Shown here piece after piece: positions 1 through 7,305 of a stretch of DNA of 44,784 bases. The stretch spans positions 1 through 44,784 of the forward strand of contig JAEDJV010000005.1 in assembly GCA_016296165.1 (NCBI GenBank), in the 5' to 3' direction. Origin of the DNA: Oscillospiraceae bacterium. Lineage in GTDB: Bacteria; Bacillota; Clostridia; Oscillospirales; Ruminococcaceae. A program made the translations under genes and the position numbers. Below the pieces are notes generated by a model. That model ran no database searches and was not told the origin of the DNA. It was given only the letters and a program-made list of their open reading frames with translations. Within the stretch, counting starts at the first letter, position 1. Each line of letters opens with the position of its first letter.

Positions 1-2
1 CC

Positions 3-449
3 TTTGGGTTCCGTGTCAATAACGATGCGTTCCGTGAGAACTCTTGGTATTTCCGTAATGCATTGGTTCGAGCAAACTATAACGATTTGCAAAAAGGTAT
101 TCATTCCACCACAAAGTTTTTGGAATTGTTTTTCTCAAACCTTTTGCTCGGTACAAATTACGAATTAAAAAATCGCTATATGCACGTTGATTTTGTAGAT
201 GAAAACACCGCCCAAAGTATCAACTCTAAAGTTCCAAAGTATCAATTTGATACTTTAGACTGTTCTTTAGAAGAACTTGCAGTTTTGGAATTGGTTTCAA
301 AGAACCCCACAATGAAACAGCAAGAGCTTGTAGAGACAACCGGAAAATCGATTGCAACCATCAAGCGAATTATGAAATCGCTGCAGGATAAAAACTATAT
401 CCGTCGTGAAAGCGGCAAACGCTACGGCAAATGGGAAGTTTTGGTTTAA
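3..449 (+). CDS. Fic-family protein, C-terminal part (gene enters from the left edge)
   Basis: The reading frame is open from the first complete codon at position 3 and ends with TAA at 447-449, so the true start lies outside the window. The visible 148 residues begin FGFRVNNDAFRENSWYF and continue with RNALVRANYND and ELKNRYMHVD, a pattern typical of the region after the catalytic helix bundle of Fic proteins. The last 65 residues (ELAVLELVSKNP through GKWEVLV) read as a winged helix-turn-helix. Fic proteins usually transfer AMP from ATP to target proteins; the catalytic HPFxxGNGR loop would lie upstream and cannot be checked. A TTG at 63 could be taken as a start, but it sits inside conserved sequence and has no ribosome site, so I reject it. 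Family assignment is fairly sure, activity is unknown. Confidence 0.75.
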   Translation, partial: FGFRVNNDAFRENSWYFRNALVRANYNDLQKGIHSTTKFLELFFSNLLLGTNYELKNRYMHVDFVDENTAQSINSKVPKYQFDTLDCSLEELAVLELVSKNPTMKQQELVETTGKSIATIKRIMKSLQDKNYIRRESGKRYGKWEVLV

Positions 450-584
450 GAGACAAGGATTTTAATCTTATTATATCAAAATATCCGGCATTATTATGTT
501 TATCACAGCAAGTGAATTTTTCGCAAAATATCGGCCTCCAAATATTCCGTAAACTACAGAATACAGTTCTCATAAATATAAAAG

Positions 585-620
585 CAATGGCAAACAACGA
601 ATTTACGTTGTTTGCCATTG
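585..620. terminator. Perfect 15-bp hairpin, two-way terminator
   Basis: Arms 585-599 and 606-620 are perfect inverse complements (CAATGGCAAACAACG) around a 6-base loop. A T-rich tract follows on the + side (621-632), and on the - strand the hairpin is followed by CTTTTATATTTATG. It lies between the converging Fic gene and the 647-895 ORF and probably ends both transcripts. Confidence 0.7.
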
Positions 621-646
621 TTTATCCTTTTATAGTAAAAGTTTTA

Positions 647-895
647 TCAGCTACCCTGTAAAGCAGCAATCTGTGCTTTCAGTCTGTTGATTTCAGCCAT
701 CTGGGCAATATTGATCTCACTGATTTTTTCATACTCTGCCTTTTGAACTTCAAGTATCTTCTGCTGTTCAGCTTTCTGTAACTCAAGTTCCCTCTGCTGC
801 TCAGCAACTATTCTGTCCTTTTCAGCAATTATCCTGTCTTTCTCAGCATTTGATTCGTCATTTACCATACTCCCAATTGTAACATAAAGTGACAT
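647..895 (-). CDS. Small charged coiled-coil protein, possibly a remnant
   Basis: An 82-residue ORF. Residues 16-80 are almost entirely helical heptads rich in Glu, Lys, Gln and Ala, beginning with the near-repeat AEKDRIIAEKDRIVAE and ending INRLKAQIAALQGS. The ATG at 895 follows an in-frame TGA closely, and no convincing ribosome site precedes either this ATG or the later one at 868. Such tails are known at the C-terminus of PD-(D/E)XK (Rpn-like) transposase proteins of gut Clostridia, so this may be the leftover end of such a gene, but the nuclease part is absent here. No function is assigned. Whether it is translated is uncertain. Confidence 0.4.
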   Translation of the reverse strand: MSLYVTIGSMVNDESNAEKDRIIAEKDRIVAEQQRELELQKAEQQKILEVQKAEYEKISEINIAQMAEINRLKAQIAALQGS

Positions 896-1087
896 AATAT
901 ATCAATAATTTTTTGGAAGTTTTTTCAGATTTGAGAAATGCTGATTTATAATTCGTGATTGAATCGTCTCCATTCCTGATTACTGGTAATGAAATAACCG
1001 CTATGCTACTAAACAGAATATCTTTTCTTTTATGTTATCTCATAACTAAATTACATTGTTCCTGAACAGTTAACATGAAGAAGTATA

Positions 1088-1116
1088 TTGAATTATGAAA
1101 CATTATGTGCTATAAT
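1088..1116 (+). promoter_or_regulatory. Promoter of guaD-MATE
   Basis: TTGAAT at 1088-1093, a 17-base spacer, then TATAAT at 1111-1116 preceded by TG at 1108-1109 (extended -10). The predicted start is near 1123, giving a leader of about 50 bases, too short for a purine riboswitch. The ribosome site AGGAGGG is at 1159-1165. Confidence 0.8.
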
Positions 1117-1171
1117 AAAAAAATCAAAAAATTGAAACAGATACCAGTCTGAGATAACAGGAGGGTTATAA

Positions 1172-2470
1172 ATGAACAGCTATATTCTAAAAGGTGACAT
1201 ATGCTATACTCCGTCAATAGACAAGCTGCTGACATATCCGGATTCGTATCTGATATGCGAAAGCGGCAGGACAAAAGGAATTTTTGAAAATATACCTGAT
1301 GAATACAGTGAGTGTACAGTATATGACTACAGTGGAATGCTCATAATCCCCGGACTTGTCGATCTTCATATACATGCCCCCCAGTTTCCTTTTCGCGGTA
1401 CTGGTATGGACTGTGAACTTACCGAATGGCTTAACAAATATACATTTCCATGTGAAGAAAAGTATAGAGACCCGGTATACGCAGAAAAAGCCTACTGTAT
1501 ATTTGCTGAGCATATTAAAAAAAGTGCTACAACACACGCAGTTATTTTATCAACTGTTCACAGGCATTCAACAGAACTGCTTATGGATCTTATGGAGGAA
1601 ACCGGAATTGTAAGTTTTACAGGTAAGGTGAATATGGACCGGAACGCTCCGGATTCACTATGTGAAAAAAATACTGACGAAACTGTCAGCTGGCTGAAAA
1701 ATATATCCGGAAAATACTCCCGCACCTATCCGATAATCACTCCCCGTTTTGCACCTTGCTGCTCATCCGGGTTTTTGAATGATATTTCCGGAATCCGAAG
1801 AAAATATTCTCTGCCTGTGCAGTCACATCTGTCAGAAAACACCAGAGAAGTAAAATGGGTAAACGAACTTTTTCCGGAATGTGAATTCTACGGAGATGTA
1901 TATGAAAAGCATAACCTCTTTGGATATGACCGGAACACACAGAACGGATTCAGAACGGTTATGGCTCACTGTGTTTATTCTTCCGACAAAGAATTATCTC
2001 TGATAAAGAAAAATAACGTTTTTATTGCCCACTGCCCGTCATCAAACACAAACCTGCGTTCCGGCATAGCGCCGGTAAGAAAATATCTCGAGCTTGGATT
2101 AAAAACAGGACTTGGAAGTGATGTCGCAGCCGGACATACTGAATCTGTTCTCCACGCTGCATGTGAAGCGGTCCGGATGTCTAAACTTTACAATATTTAT
2201 TGTGATACATCAGCTGCCCCTCTCACATTTACTGAAGCTTTTTATCTTGCAACCAAAGGCGGCGGCGAGTTCTTCAGTGAAGTAAATAACGGATTTCCTG
2301 CCGGAACGTTCGAACCGGGCGGAAATTTTAGTGCGGTTGTCATCAATGATACAGCAATTCCGTCCCCTGACGTATATACTCTGTCTCAGCGTCTTGAACG
2401 TGCCGCATATCTTTCAGCTGACGCACAATACATCATGGCGAAATTTGCAGAGGGTGTAAAAATTATCTGA
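1172..2470 (+). CDS. guaD: Guanine deaminase
   Basis: 432 residues, the usual length for bacterial guanine deaminase of the amidohydrolase (TIM-barrel metal hydrolase) superfamily, which converts guanine to xanthine and ammonia in the cytoplasm. Visible metal and catalytic residues: the HxH pair H66/H68 in VDLHIHAPQF, H219 in QSHLSEN, H266 in MAHCVYS, and D317 in GLGSDVAAGHT. HCPSSNTNLRSG (287-298) and the segment FRGTGMDCELTEWL are characteristic of guanine deaminase rather than of other amidohydrolases such as TrzN/AtzA or SsnA. The start ATG has AGGAGGG seven bases upstream. It is the first gene of a pair with the MATE exporter 43 bases downstream. Likely a purine salvage or nitrogen recovery enzyme. 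Confidence 0.88.
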   Translation: MNSYILKGDICYTPSIDKLLTYPDSYLICESGRTKGIFENIPDEYSECTVYDYSGMLIIPGLVDLHIHAPQFPFRGTGMDCELTEWLNKYTFPCEEKYRDPVYAEKAYCIFAEHIKKSATTHAVILSTVHRHSTELLMDLMEETGIVSFTGKVNMDRNAPDSLCEKNTDETVSWLKNISGKYSRTYPIITPRFAPCCSSGFLNDISGIRRKYSLPVQSHLSENTREVKWVNELFPECEFYGDVYEKHNLFGYDRNTQNGFRTVMAHCVYSSDKELSLIKKNNVFIAHCPSSNTNLRSGIAPVRKYLELGLKTGLGSDVAAGHTESVLHAACEAVRMSKLYNIYCDTSAAPLTFTEAFYLATKGGGEFFSEVNNGFPAGTFEPGGNFSAVVINDTAIPSPDVYTLSQRLERAAYLSADAQYIMAKFAEGVKII

Positions 2471-2513
2471 AAACTAAATTAAACAAATAATCAAAAAGAA
2501 AGCTGGAAAAATC

Positions 2514-3851
2514 ATGAATGGAAAATCTATGACAGAGGGAGCACCCTGGAAACACATAGTAAAATTTGCTCTCCCTGTTCTTTTGGGATCTCTTCTGCAG
2601 CAACTGTACAATACAGTTGACAGCATAATAGTAGGAAACTTTTCAAGTGAAGATGCCCTATCAGCTGTTGGAACAACAGGTACCATGGCTTTTTTCTTTC
2701 TTGCAATAGCCACCGGTTTTTCAGCCGGAAACGGTGTTGTTATCGCAAGACATTACGGTGCCGGCGATGATAAACTTGTAAGGAAAAATGCTTCAGCCGG
2801 TATTTTCTTTCTTATGGTACTTGGTCTGTTATCAACCGTACTCGGAATTACGCTGTCTTTCCCTGTTTTCAAATATCTTATAGCTGTAGACAATGACATA
2901 CTGGGGCTGACAGTAAAATATTTTATGATATATTCAGTAGGACTTGTTTTTCAGTATGGCTACAATATTATAGCCTCTATACTCAGAGCAGTTGGTGATA
3001 GTTCAGCTACATTATATTTTCTGCTCATCTCATCAGTTATAAACATCATACTCGACCTGCTTTTTGTTGCAGTATTTAAATGGGGTGTTGTGGGTGCTGC
3101 ACTTGCAACCGATATCGCACAGCTTGGTTCACTAGCAGCCGCATATATCTATATGTATAACAAATATTCCGTATTCAGATTTAAACTATCTGAATACAAG
3201 TGGGACAGCACAGCTGTAAAAAACACGATTCAGATAGGAATGCCAATTTCAATACAGCTGATTATAGTTTCCGTAGGACTTTCCTGCATACAGAGGGTTG
3301 TAAATGAATTCGGAAAAGTTATGACAGCATCATTTACCGTCGGACAGCGAATAGAGCAGTACATCAATCTGCCATGTATGTCCCTTCAGACTACACTAGC
3401 AACATACACCGGACAGAACATAGGTGCAAATAAACCTGACAGAGTAAAAAAAGGTGCAAAACAGGCTCTTGTTGTATCGCTGGTTTCCACAATCATAATC
3501 TCGTCACTTATCTGGATTTTTGCCGACAATATCGCCCATCTGTTTGGACTTAGTGAGGAGGCCCTTGTTTACTGCGTACCACATATCAGAACTGTTGCCC
3601 TGATAAACATAGTTCTCTCAAGTTACATCCCGCTATTCGGCGTATATCAGGGCATGGGACACAGCGGATTCCCGGCAATAGTTGCAACCTGCGCATTGAC
3701 AATACGCGTATCACTAACATTTATTCTGAGACACAGTTCATTTTTAGGCAGCTCAATTATATGGTGGAACGGACTGTTCGGTTTCGGAATGGGATTTTTG
3801 ATTACCTGGGCGTATTTTATAAGCGGTAAGTGGATGAAAAGAAAGATATGA
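2514..3851 (+). CDS. MATE-family multidrug/metabolite exporter
   Basis: 445 residues with about twelve hydrophobic segments. The N-terminus (MTEGAPWKHIVKFALPVLLG, then QQLYNTVDSIIVGNF) is the classic start of MATE proteins of the DinF/NorM-related clostridial group. These proteins export cationic drugs or metabolites across the cytoplasmic membrane using a Na+ or H+ gradient. A repeat of the motif pattern is visible in the second half (NLPCMSLQTTLATYTGQNIGA). It follows guaD by 43 bases with no terminator between them and a strong terminator after it, so the two are probably one transcript. The link to guanine deaminase could mean export of a purine-like compound, but this is only inference from position. 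Confidence 0.88.
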   Translation: MNGKSMTEGAPWKHIVKFALPVLLGSLLQQLYNTVDSIIVGNFSSEDALSAVGTTGTMAFFFLAIATGFSAGNGVVIARHYGAGDDKLVRKNASAGIFFLMVLGLLSTVLGITLSFPVFKYLIAVDNDILGLTVKYFMIYSVGLVFQYGYNIIASILRAVGDSSATLYFLLISSVINIILDLLFVAVFKWGVVGAALATDIAQLGSLAAAYIYMYNKYSVFRFKLSEYKWDSTAVKNTIQIGMPISIQLIIVSVGLSCIQRVVNEFGKVMTASFTVGQRIEQYINLPCMSLQTTLATYTGQNIGANKPDRVKKGAKQALVVSLVSTIIISSLIWIFADNIAHLFGLSEEALVYCVPHIRTVALINIVLSSYIPLFGVYQGMGHSGFPAIVATCALTIRVSLTFILRHSSFLGSSIIWWNGLFGFGMGFLITWAYFISGKWMKRKI

Positions 3852-3862
3852 TAAATCGCAAT

Positions 3863-3903
3863 AGCCCCTCACCAGTCAAATGTGCTGGTGAGGGGCTGAT
3901 TTT
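3863..3903 (+). terminator. Strong terminator after the MATE gene
   Basis: Perfect 13-bp GC-rich stem, arms 3863-3875 (AGCCCCTCACCAG) and 3885-3897, loop of 9 bases, followed by GATTTTTC. Ends the guaD-MATE transcript. Confidence 0.9.
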
Positions 3904-3945
3904 TCGACTTTCTTTCATGCATTAGAAAATTTCTGCCACTAGATA

Positions 3946-3982
3946 CTAAAAAAATACTGCACCCGGTTTACAGATGCAGTAT
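3946..3982 (-). terminator. Terminator of the split transketolase operon
   Basis: Arms ATACTGCA (3954-3961) and TGCAGTAT (3975-3982). Read on the - strand, the stem is followed by a run of seven T (3954 down to 3948). It lies just past the stop codon at 3996. Confidence 0.85.
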
Positions 3983-3995
3983 ATAAAATTACATT

Positions 3996-4949
3996 TTACT
4001 TTTTAAATTTCTTTACAGCTTCCTTTGTCTTTTCAGCAATATTTTCTCTGCTAAGACCAAATTCCTTAAGGAGATCAACTGCAGGACCGCTGTGGCCAAA
4101 TTCGTCATTTACGCCGATTTTTATTACCGGAACCGGACATTCTTCAGCAACTGCTTCTGCAACTGCTGAACCAAGACCGCCAATAACACTGTGTTCTTCA
4201 GCTGTTATAATAAGACCCGTTTCCTTTGCTGCCTTGCAGATTATTTCTCTGTCAAGAGGCTTGATTGTGTGTATGTTAATTACTCTTGCACTAATTCCTT
4301 CTGATTCGAGCAGCTTTGCTGCTTCAACAGCCTCATTTACCATAAGACCTGTTGCTACGATTGTAACGTCTGAACCACTCTTTAATTCGATACCCTTACC
4401 AATTTCAAACTTATATGTTGCTTCATCGTTGAAAACAGGTGTAGCAAGTCTTCCAAAACGAAGATATACAGGACCGTCAAAAGCAGCAGCAGCCTTTACA
4501 GCAGCCTTTGCTTCCACGCCGTCAGCCGGATTGATGATAGTCATTCCCGGAATAGTTCTCATAAGAGCTATATCTTCATTACACTGATGTGTTGCACCAT
4601 CTTCGCCAACTGATATACCTGCATGTGTAGCACCAATCTTAACATTGAGGTGAGGATAACCGATTGAGTTTCTAACTATTTCGAAAGCACGACCTGCAGC
4701 AAACATAGCAAAGCTGCTTGCAAACGGAATCTTTCCTGCTGCTGCGAGTCCGGCAGCAACACCCATCATATTTGCTTCAGCTATACCACAGTCAAAAAAT
4801 CTTTCAGGATATGCCTTTTTAAACATTACTGTCTTTGTCGCTTCTGCAAGGTCAGCATCGAGAACAACGAGCTTGTCGCATTCTTCTGCAAGTTCCTTTA
4901 ATGCTTCGCCGTAGCTTTCACGTGTAGCTTTCTTTATTACATCTGCCAT
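3996..4949 (-). CDS. Transketolase, C-terminal subunit
   Basis: 317 residues covering the pyrimidine-binding and C-terminal domains of transketolase, made as a separate chain. FFDCGIAEANMMGVAAGLA holds the catalytic Glu (E58) that activates thiamine diphosphate. ATHAGISVGEDGATHQ and LMRTIPGMTIINPADG are standard for this half. With the subunit encoded just upstream it would form the enzyme that moves two-carbon units between sugar phosphates in the pentose phosphate pathway. The ATG has AAGGAG upstream and lies 24 bases after the partner's stop codon. A 1-deoxyxylulose-5-phosphate synthase or sugar-specific relative is less likely because both split halves look like ordinary clostridial split transketolase. 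Confidence 0.92.
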   Translation of the reverse strand: MADVIKKATRESYGEALKELAEECDKLVVLDADLAEATKTVMFKKAYPERFFDCGIAEANMMGVAAGLAAAGKIPFASSFAMFAAGRAFEIVRNSIGYPHLNVKIGATHAGISVGEDGATHQCNEDIALMRTIPGMTIINPADGVEAKAAVKAAAAFDGPVYLRFGRLATPVFNDEATYKFEIGKGIELKSGSDVTIVATGLMVNEAVEAAKLLESEGISARVINIHTIKPLDREIICKAAKETGLIITAEEHSVIGGLGSAVAEAVAEECPVPVIKIGVNDEFGHSGPAVDLLKEFGLSRENIAEKTKEAVKKFKK

Positions 4950-4973
4950 AATAAATTACTCTCCTTCTCAATA

Positions 4974-5813
4974 CTAAGCCTTAAGCTCTTCAAGGCGTGC
5001 GTTAAGCTCTGCCATAGCCTGATCATACTGTTCCTTGTTTGGTGCTGTTCCATGCCATGAACACTTGTCTTCCATGAATGAAACACCCTTGCCCTTTACA
5101 CTCTTCTGAACTATTACAACAGGCTTTCCTGAAATCTTTTCAGCTTCATCAAAAGCCTTTTCTATTGAGTCAAAATCATGTGCGTCCATTGTTATTACAT
5201 GCCAGCCAAATGCTGCAAACTTATCTGTAATAGGTTCAGGTGAGCATACTTCTGTAATCTTACCGTCAATCTGAAGTCCGTTGTTATCAACTATTGCTAC
5301 AAGATTATCAAGCTGATAGTGTGCTGCAAACATAGCAGCTTCCCATACCTGACCTTCTTCGATTTCGCCGTCTCCGAGAATTGTATATACTTTGTAGTCG
5401 GCATTGTCAATCTTACCTGCAAGTGCCATTCCGCATGCTACTGAAATTCCCTGACCTAGTGAACCGCTGCTCATATCAACACCAGGGATGTGAATGCATG
5501 GATGTCCCTGAAGAAGTGCACCAATGTGTCTTAAGGACTTAAGTTCCTCCTTAGGAAAATATCCTTTTTCAGCGAGTACAGAATAAAGTGCAGGTGCACA
5601 GTGACCCTTTGAAAGAATAAGTCTGTCTCTTTCCTTCATATCCGGATCAGCTGGATTTACATTCATTTTTACTGAATATAAATATGTAAGCAGATCTGAG
5701 ATTGAAAGTGATCCGCCCGGATGACCGGATTTTGCATTAAAAGTACCTTCGATAACGCCCATTCTTACTTTTACAGCTGTCATTTCAAGCTGCTTTTTGA
5801 TTGTAGAATCCAT
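4974..5813 (-). CDS. Transketolase, N-terminal subunit
   Basis: 279 residues forming the thiamine diphosphate-binding half. The cofactor motif is clear: GDGE at 147-150 and NN at 177-178 (AIVDNNGLQIDG). SGHPGGSLSISDLL (29-42), SKGHCAPALY (68-77) and SSGSLGQGIS (116-124) carry the His and Gly positions that line the active site. A GGAGGAG ribosome site precedes the ATG. It sits 20 bases downstream of the pseudouridine synthase gene, so it is probably cotranscribed with lspA and rluD, an unexpected partnership for a sugar-metabolism enzyme. The two-gene form is common in Clostridia and archaea. Confidence 0.92.
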   Translation of the reverse strand: MDSTIKKQLEMTAVKVRMGVIEGTFNAKSGHPGGSLSISDLLTYLYSVKMNVNPADPDMKERDRLILSKGHCAPALYSVLAEKGYFPKEELKSLRHIGALLQGHPCIHIPGVDMSSGSLGQGISVACGMALAGKIDNADYKVYTILGDGEIEEGQVWEAAMFAAHYQLDNLVAIVDNNGLQIDGKITEVCSPEPITDKFAAFGWHVITMDAHDFDSIEKAFDEAEKISGKPVVIVQKSVKGKGVSFMEDKCSWHGTAPNKEQYDQAMAELNARLEELKA

Positions 5814-5833
5814 AAGAATACTCCTCCGTTAAT

Positions 5834-6751
5834 TTATAAGTGTTTTATCTTATCAAGTACCGCGGTAAAGTACTCTGGAAGTTCACTGTCAAATTCAAGG
5901 TACTGACCTGTGACAGGATGAATAAATCCTATCTTCTTTGCATGCAGGCACTGTCCTTCAATTCCTTTTTGCTCCGTTCCATATACATCATCGCCAAATA
6001 CAGGATGTCCAATATATTTCATATGAACACGAATCTGATGTGTTCGTCCTGTCTCAAGTCTGAGTCTGACATGAGCATGTTTTCCATATTGTTCAAGAAC
6101 TTCATAGTGTGTAACTGCATTTTTGGAATTAAGCTCTGTTACGCACATTTTTTTTCTGTCAGTCTTATGTCTTCCTATCGGAGCATCTACTGTTCCTGTA
6201 GTTTCCTTAAGTCTGCCGCATACAACTGCTTCATACTCCCTTGTAAAAGAGTGTTCCTTTATCTGAAGTGCTAGACTGTTATGCGAAAAATCATTTTTGG
6301 CTACTATAAGAAGACCGCTTGTATTTTTGTCTATTCGGTGAACGATTCCCGGACGAATAACACCATTAATTGATGAAAGTCTTCCGCTGCAGTGATACAG
6401 CAATGCATTAACCAGAGTCCCGCTGTAATTTCCCGCTGCAGGATGAACCACCATTCCTTTTGGCTTGTTTACCACCAGCAGATCGTCATCCTCATAGACA
6501 ATCTCAACAGGGATATTTTCCGGTTCAGCCGAAAGTTCAACCGGCTGTGGTATCTGATATTCAACTATATCACCGAATGAAACTTTGTAGTTTTTTGAAA
6601 CTGCCTTTCCGTTTACAGTTACACATCCATCAGAAATCATTTTCTGGACAGCGTTCCTTGTAAGTTCTTCCGTTTTTTCAGAAATCCACTTATCTATCCG
6701 TTGTCCTGATTCAGAAGAACTGACAGTTTCTTTTATTATATCATTCTGCAT
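5834..6751 (-). CDS. rluD: RluD/YlyB-type RNA pseudouridine synthase
   Basis: 305 residues. Residues 15-70 form an S4 RNA-binding domain (QRIDKWISEKTEELTRNAVQ). The synthase domain follows, with the catalytic Asp D141 in GIVHRIDKNTSGLLIVAKN and downstream ETGRTHQIRVHMKYIGHPVFGD. It isomerises uridine to pseudouridine in ribosomal RNA; exact sites cannot be told from sequence. Its ATG lies inside the end of lspA (11-base overlap), with GGGGAG as ribosome site, so the two are translationally coupled. The lspA-rluD pair matches lspA-ylyB in Bacillus, which supports orthology. The symbol is by family and position; the RluA/B/C clade is not excluded. Confidence 0.88.
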   Translation of the reverse strand: MQNDIIKETVSSSESGQRIDKWISEKTEELTRNAVQKMISDGCVTVNGKAVSKNYKVSFGDIVEYQIPQPVELSAEPENIPVEIVYEDDDLLVVNKPKGMVVHPAAGNYSGTLVNALLYHCSGRLSSINGVIRPGIVHRIDKNTSGLLIVAKNDFSHNSLALQIKEHSFTREYEAVVCGRLKETTGTVDAPIGRHKTDRKKMCVTELNSKNAVTHYEVLEQYGKHAHVRLRLETGRTHQIRVHMKYIGHPVFGDDVYGTEQKGIEGQCLHAKKIGFIHPVTGQYLEFDSELPEYFTAVLDKIKHL

Positions 6752-7232
6752 TGGTTTTCTCCCCGGCAGGCTTTTTTCCGAAGAAAAACAGAATATAAAT
6801 CAAAAGCAGTACAATACCAACCGTTACACATATATCTGCAAAGTTAAATATCGCAAATCTGAAAAGTCTAACTTCAATGTAGTCAACAACATAACCTATA
6901 CGAATACGGTCAATCAGATTTCCTATCCCGCCGCTGATAACCAATACTGAAAATAACATTGCCATCTTGGATTCACGGTAATTTTTTATCATATATAAAG
7001 TAAATATGATAAGTGCCACAGATGCAAATCCGATAGTAAACCACTGCTGTCCACTCATAAAACTGAATGCAGCACCTGTATTTTCAGTATAAGTAAGATT
7101 TACTATCTCATTTCCTGCTATTTTAATAAATTCTCTGGAAGCACTTCCGGAAAGTTCGCTTACCGCCCAGAACTTAATTGCCTGATCAGCAGCAACAAGA
7201 AGTACTGTTATTATAAGCATACAAATAATCAT
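6741..7232 (-). CDS. lspA: Lipoprotein signal peptidase (signal peptidase II)
   Basis: 163 residues with four membrane segments. It cleaves the signal peptide of prolipoproteins after lipid attachment to the Cys. The two catalytic Asp are D117 (GYVVDYIE) and D133 (IFNFADICV); NTGAAFSF and GGIGNLIDRI are the other conserved blocks. I place the start at 7232 (MIICMLIITVLL), which has AGGTGAAC six bases upstream. A longer frame reaches back to 7283, but those codons lie in the loop and arm of the terminator that follows ileS, so they are not coding. The stop overlaps the rluD start. Confidence 0.9.
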   Translation of the reverse strand: MIICMLIITVLLVAADQAIKFWAVSELSGSASREFIKIAGNEIVNLTYTENTGAAFSFMSGQQWFTIGFASVALIIFTLYMIKNYRESKMAMLFSVLVISGGIGNLIDRIRIGYVVDYIEVRLFRFAIFNFADICVTVGIVLLLIYILFFFGKKPAGEKTNAE

Positions 7233-7252
7233 TTGTTCACCTGTATATCCTT

Positions 7253-7295
7253 TTAGAAAAACAAGCCTGCCGATAAACATCAACGACAGACTTGT
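7253..7295 (-). terminator. Hairpin terminator between ileS and lspA
   Basis: On the - strand, arms ACAAGTCTGTCG (7295-7284) and CGGCAGGCTTGT (7272-7261) pair over 12 bp with two G-U pairs, an 11-base loop and a following TTTTTCT. It lies 11 bases beyond the ileS stop. No clear promoter separates it from lspA, so it may be partly read through. Confidence 0.75.
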
Positions 7296-7305
7296 CCGTA
7301 AAAAT

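Noticed and set aside
431..661. A 76-codon + strand ORF overlapping the Fic gene end
   Set aside because: It runs through the terminator hairpin at 585-620, has no ribosome site and no recognisable protein features.
1117..1171. Purine riboswitch before guaD
   Set aside because: The leader after the predicted transcription start is only about 50 bases and shows no aptamer-like pairing. The same holds for guaA at 44504-44538.
7233..7283. Longer N-terminus for lspA
   Set aside because: These codons lie in the loop and 3' arm of a terminator hairpin, and the inner ATG has a good ribosome site.
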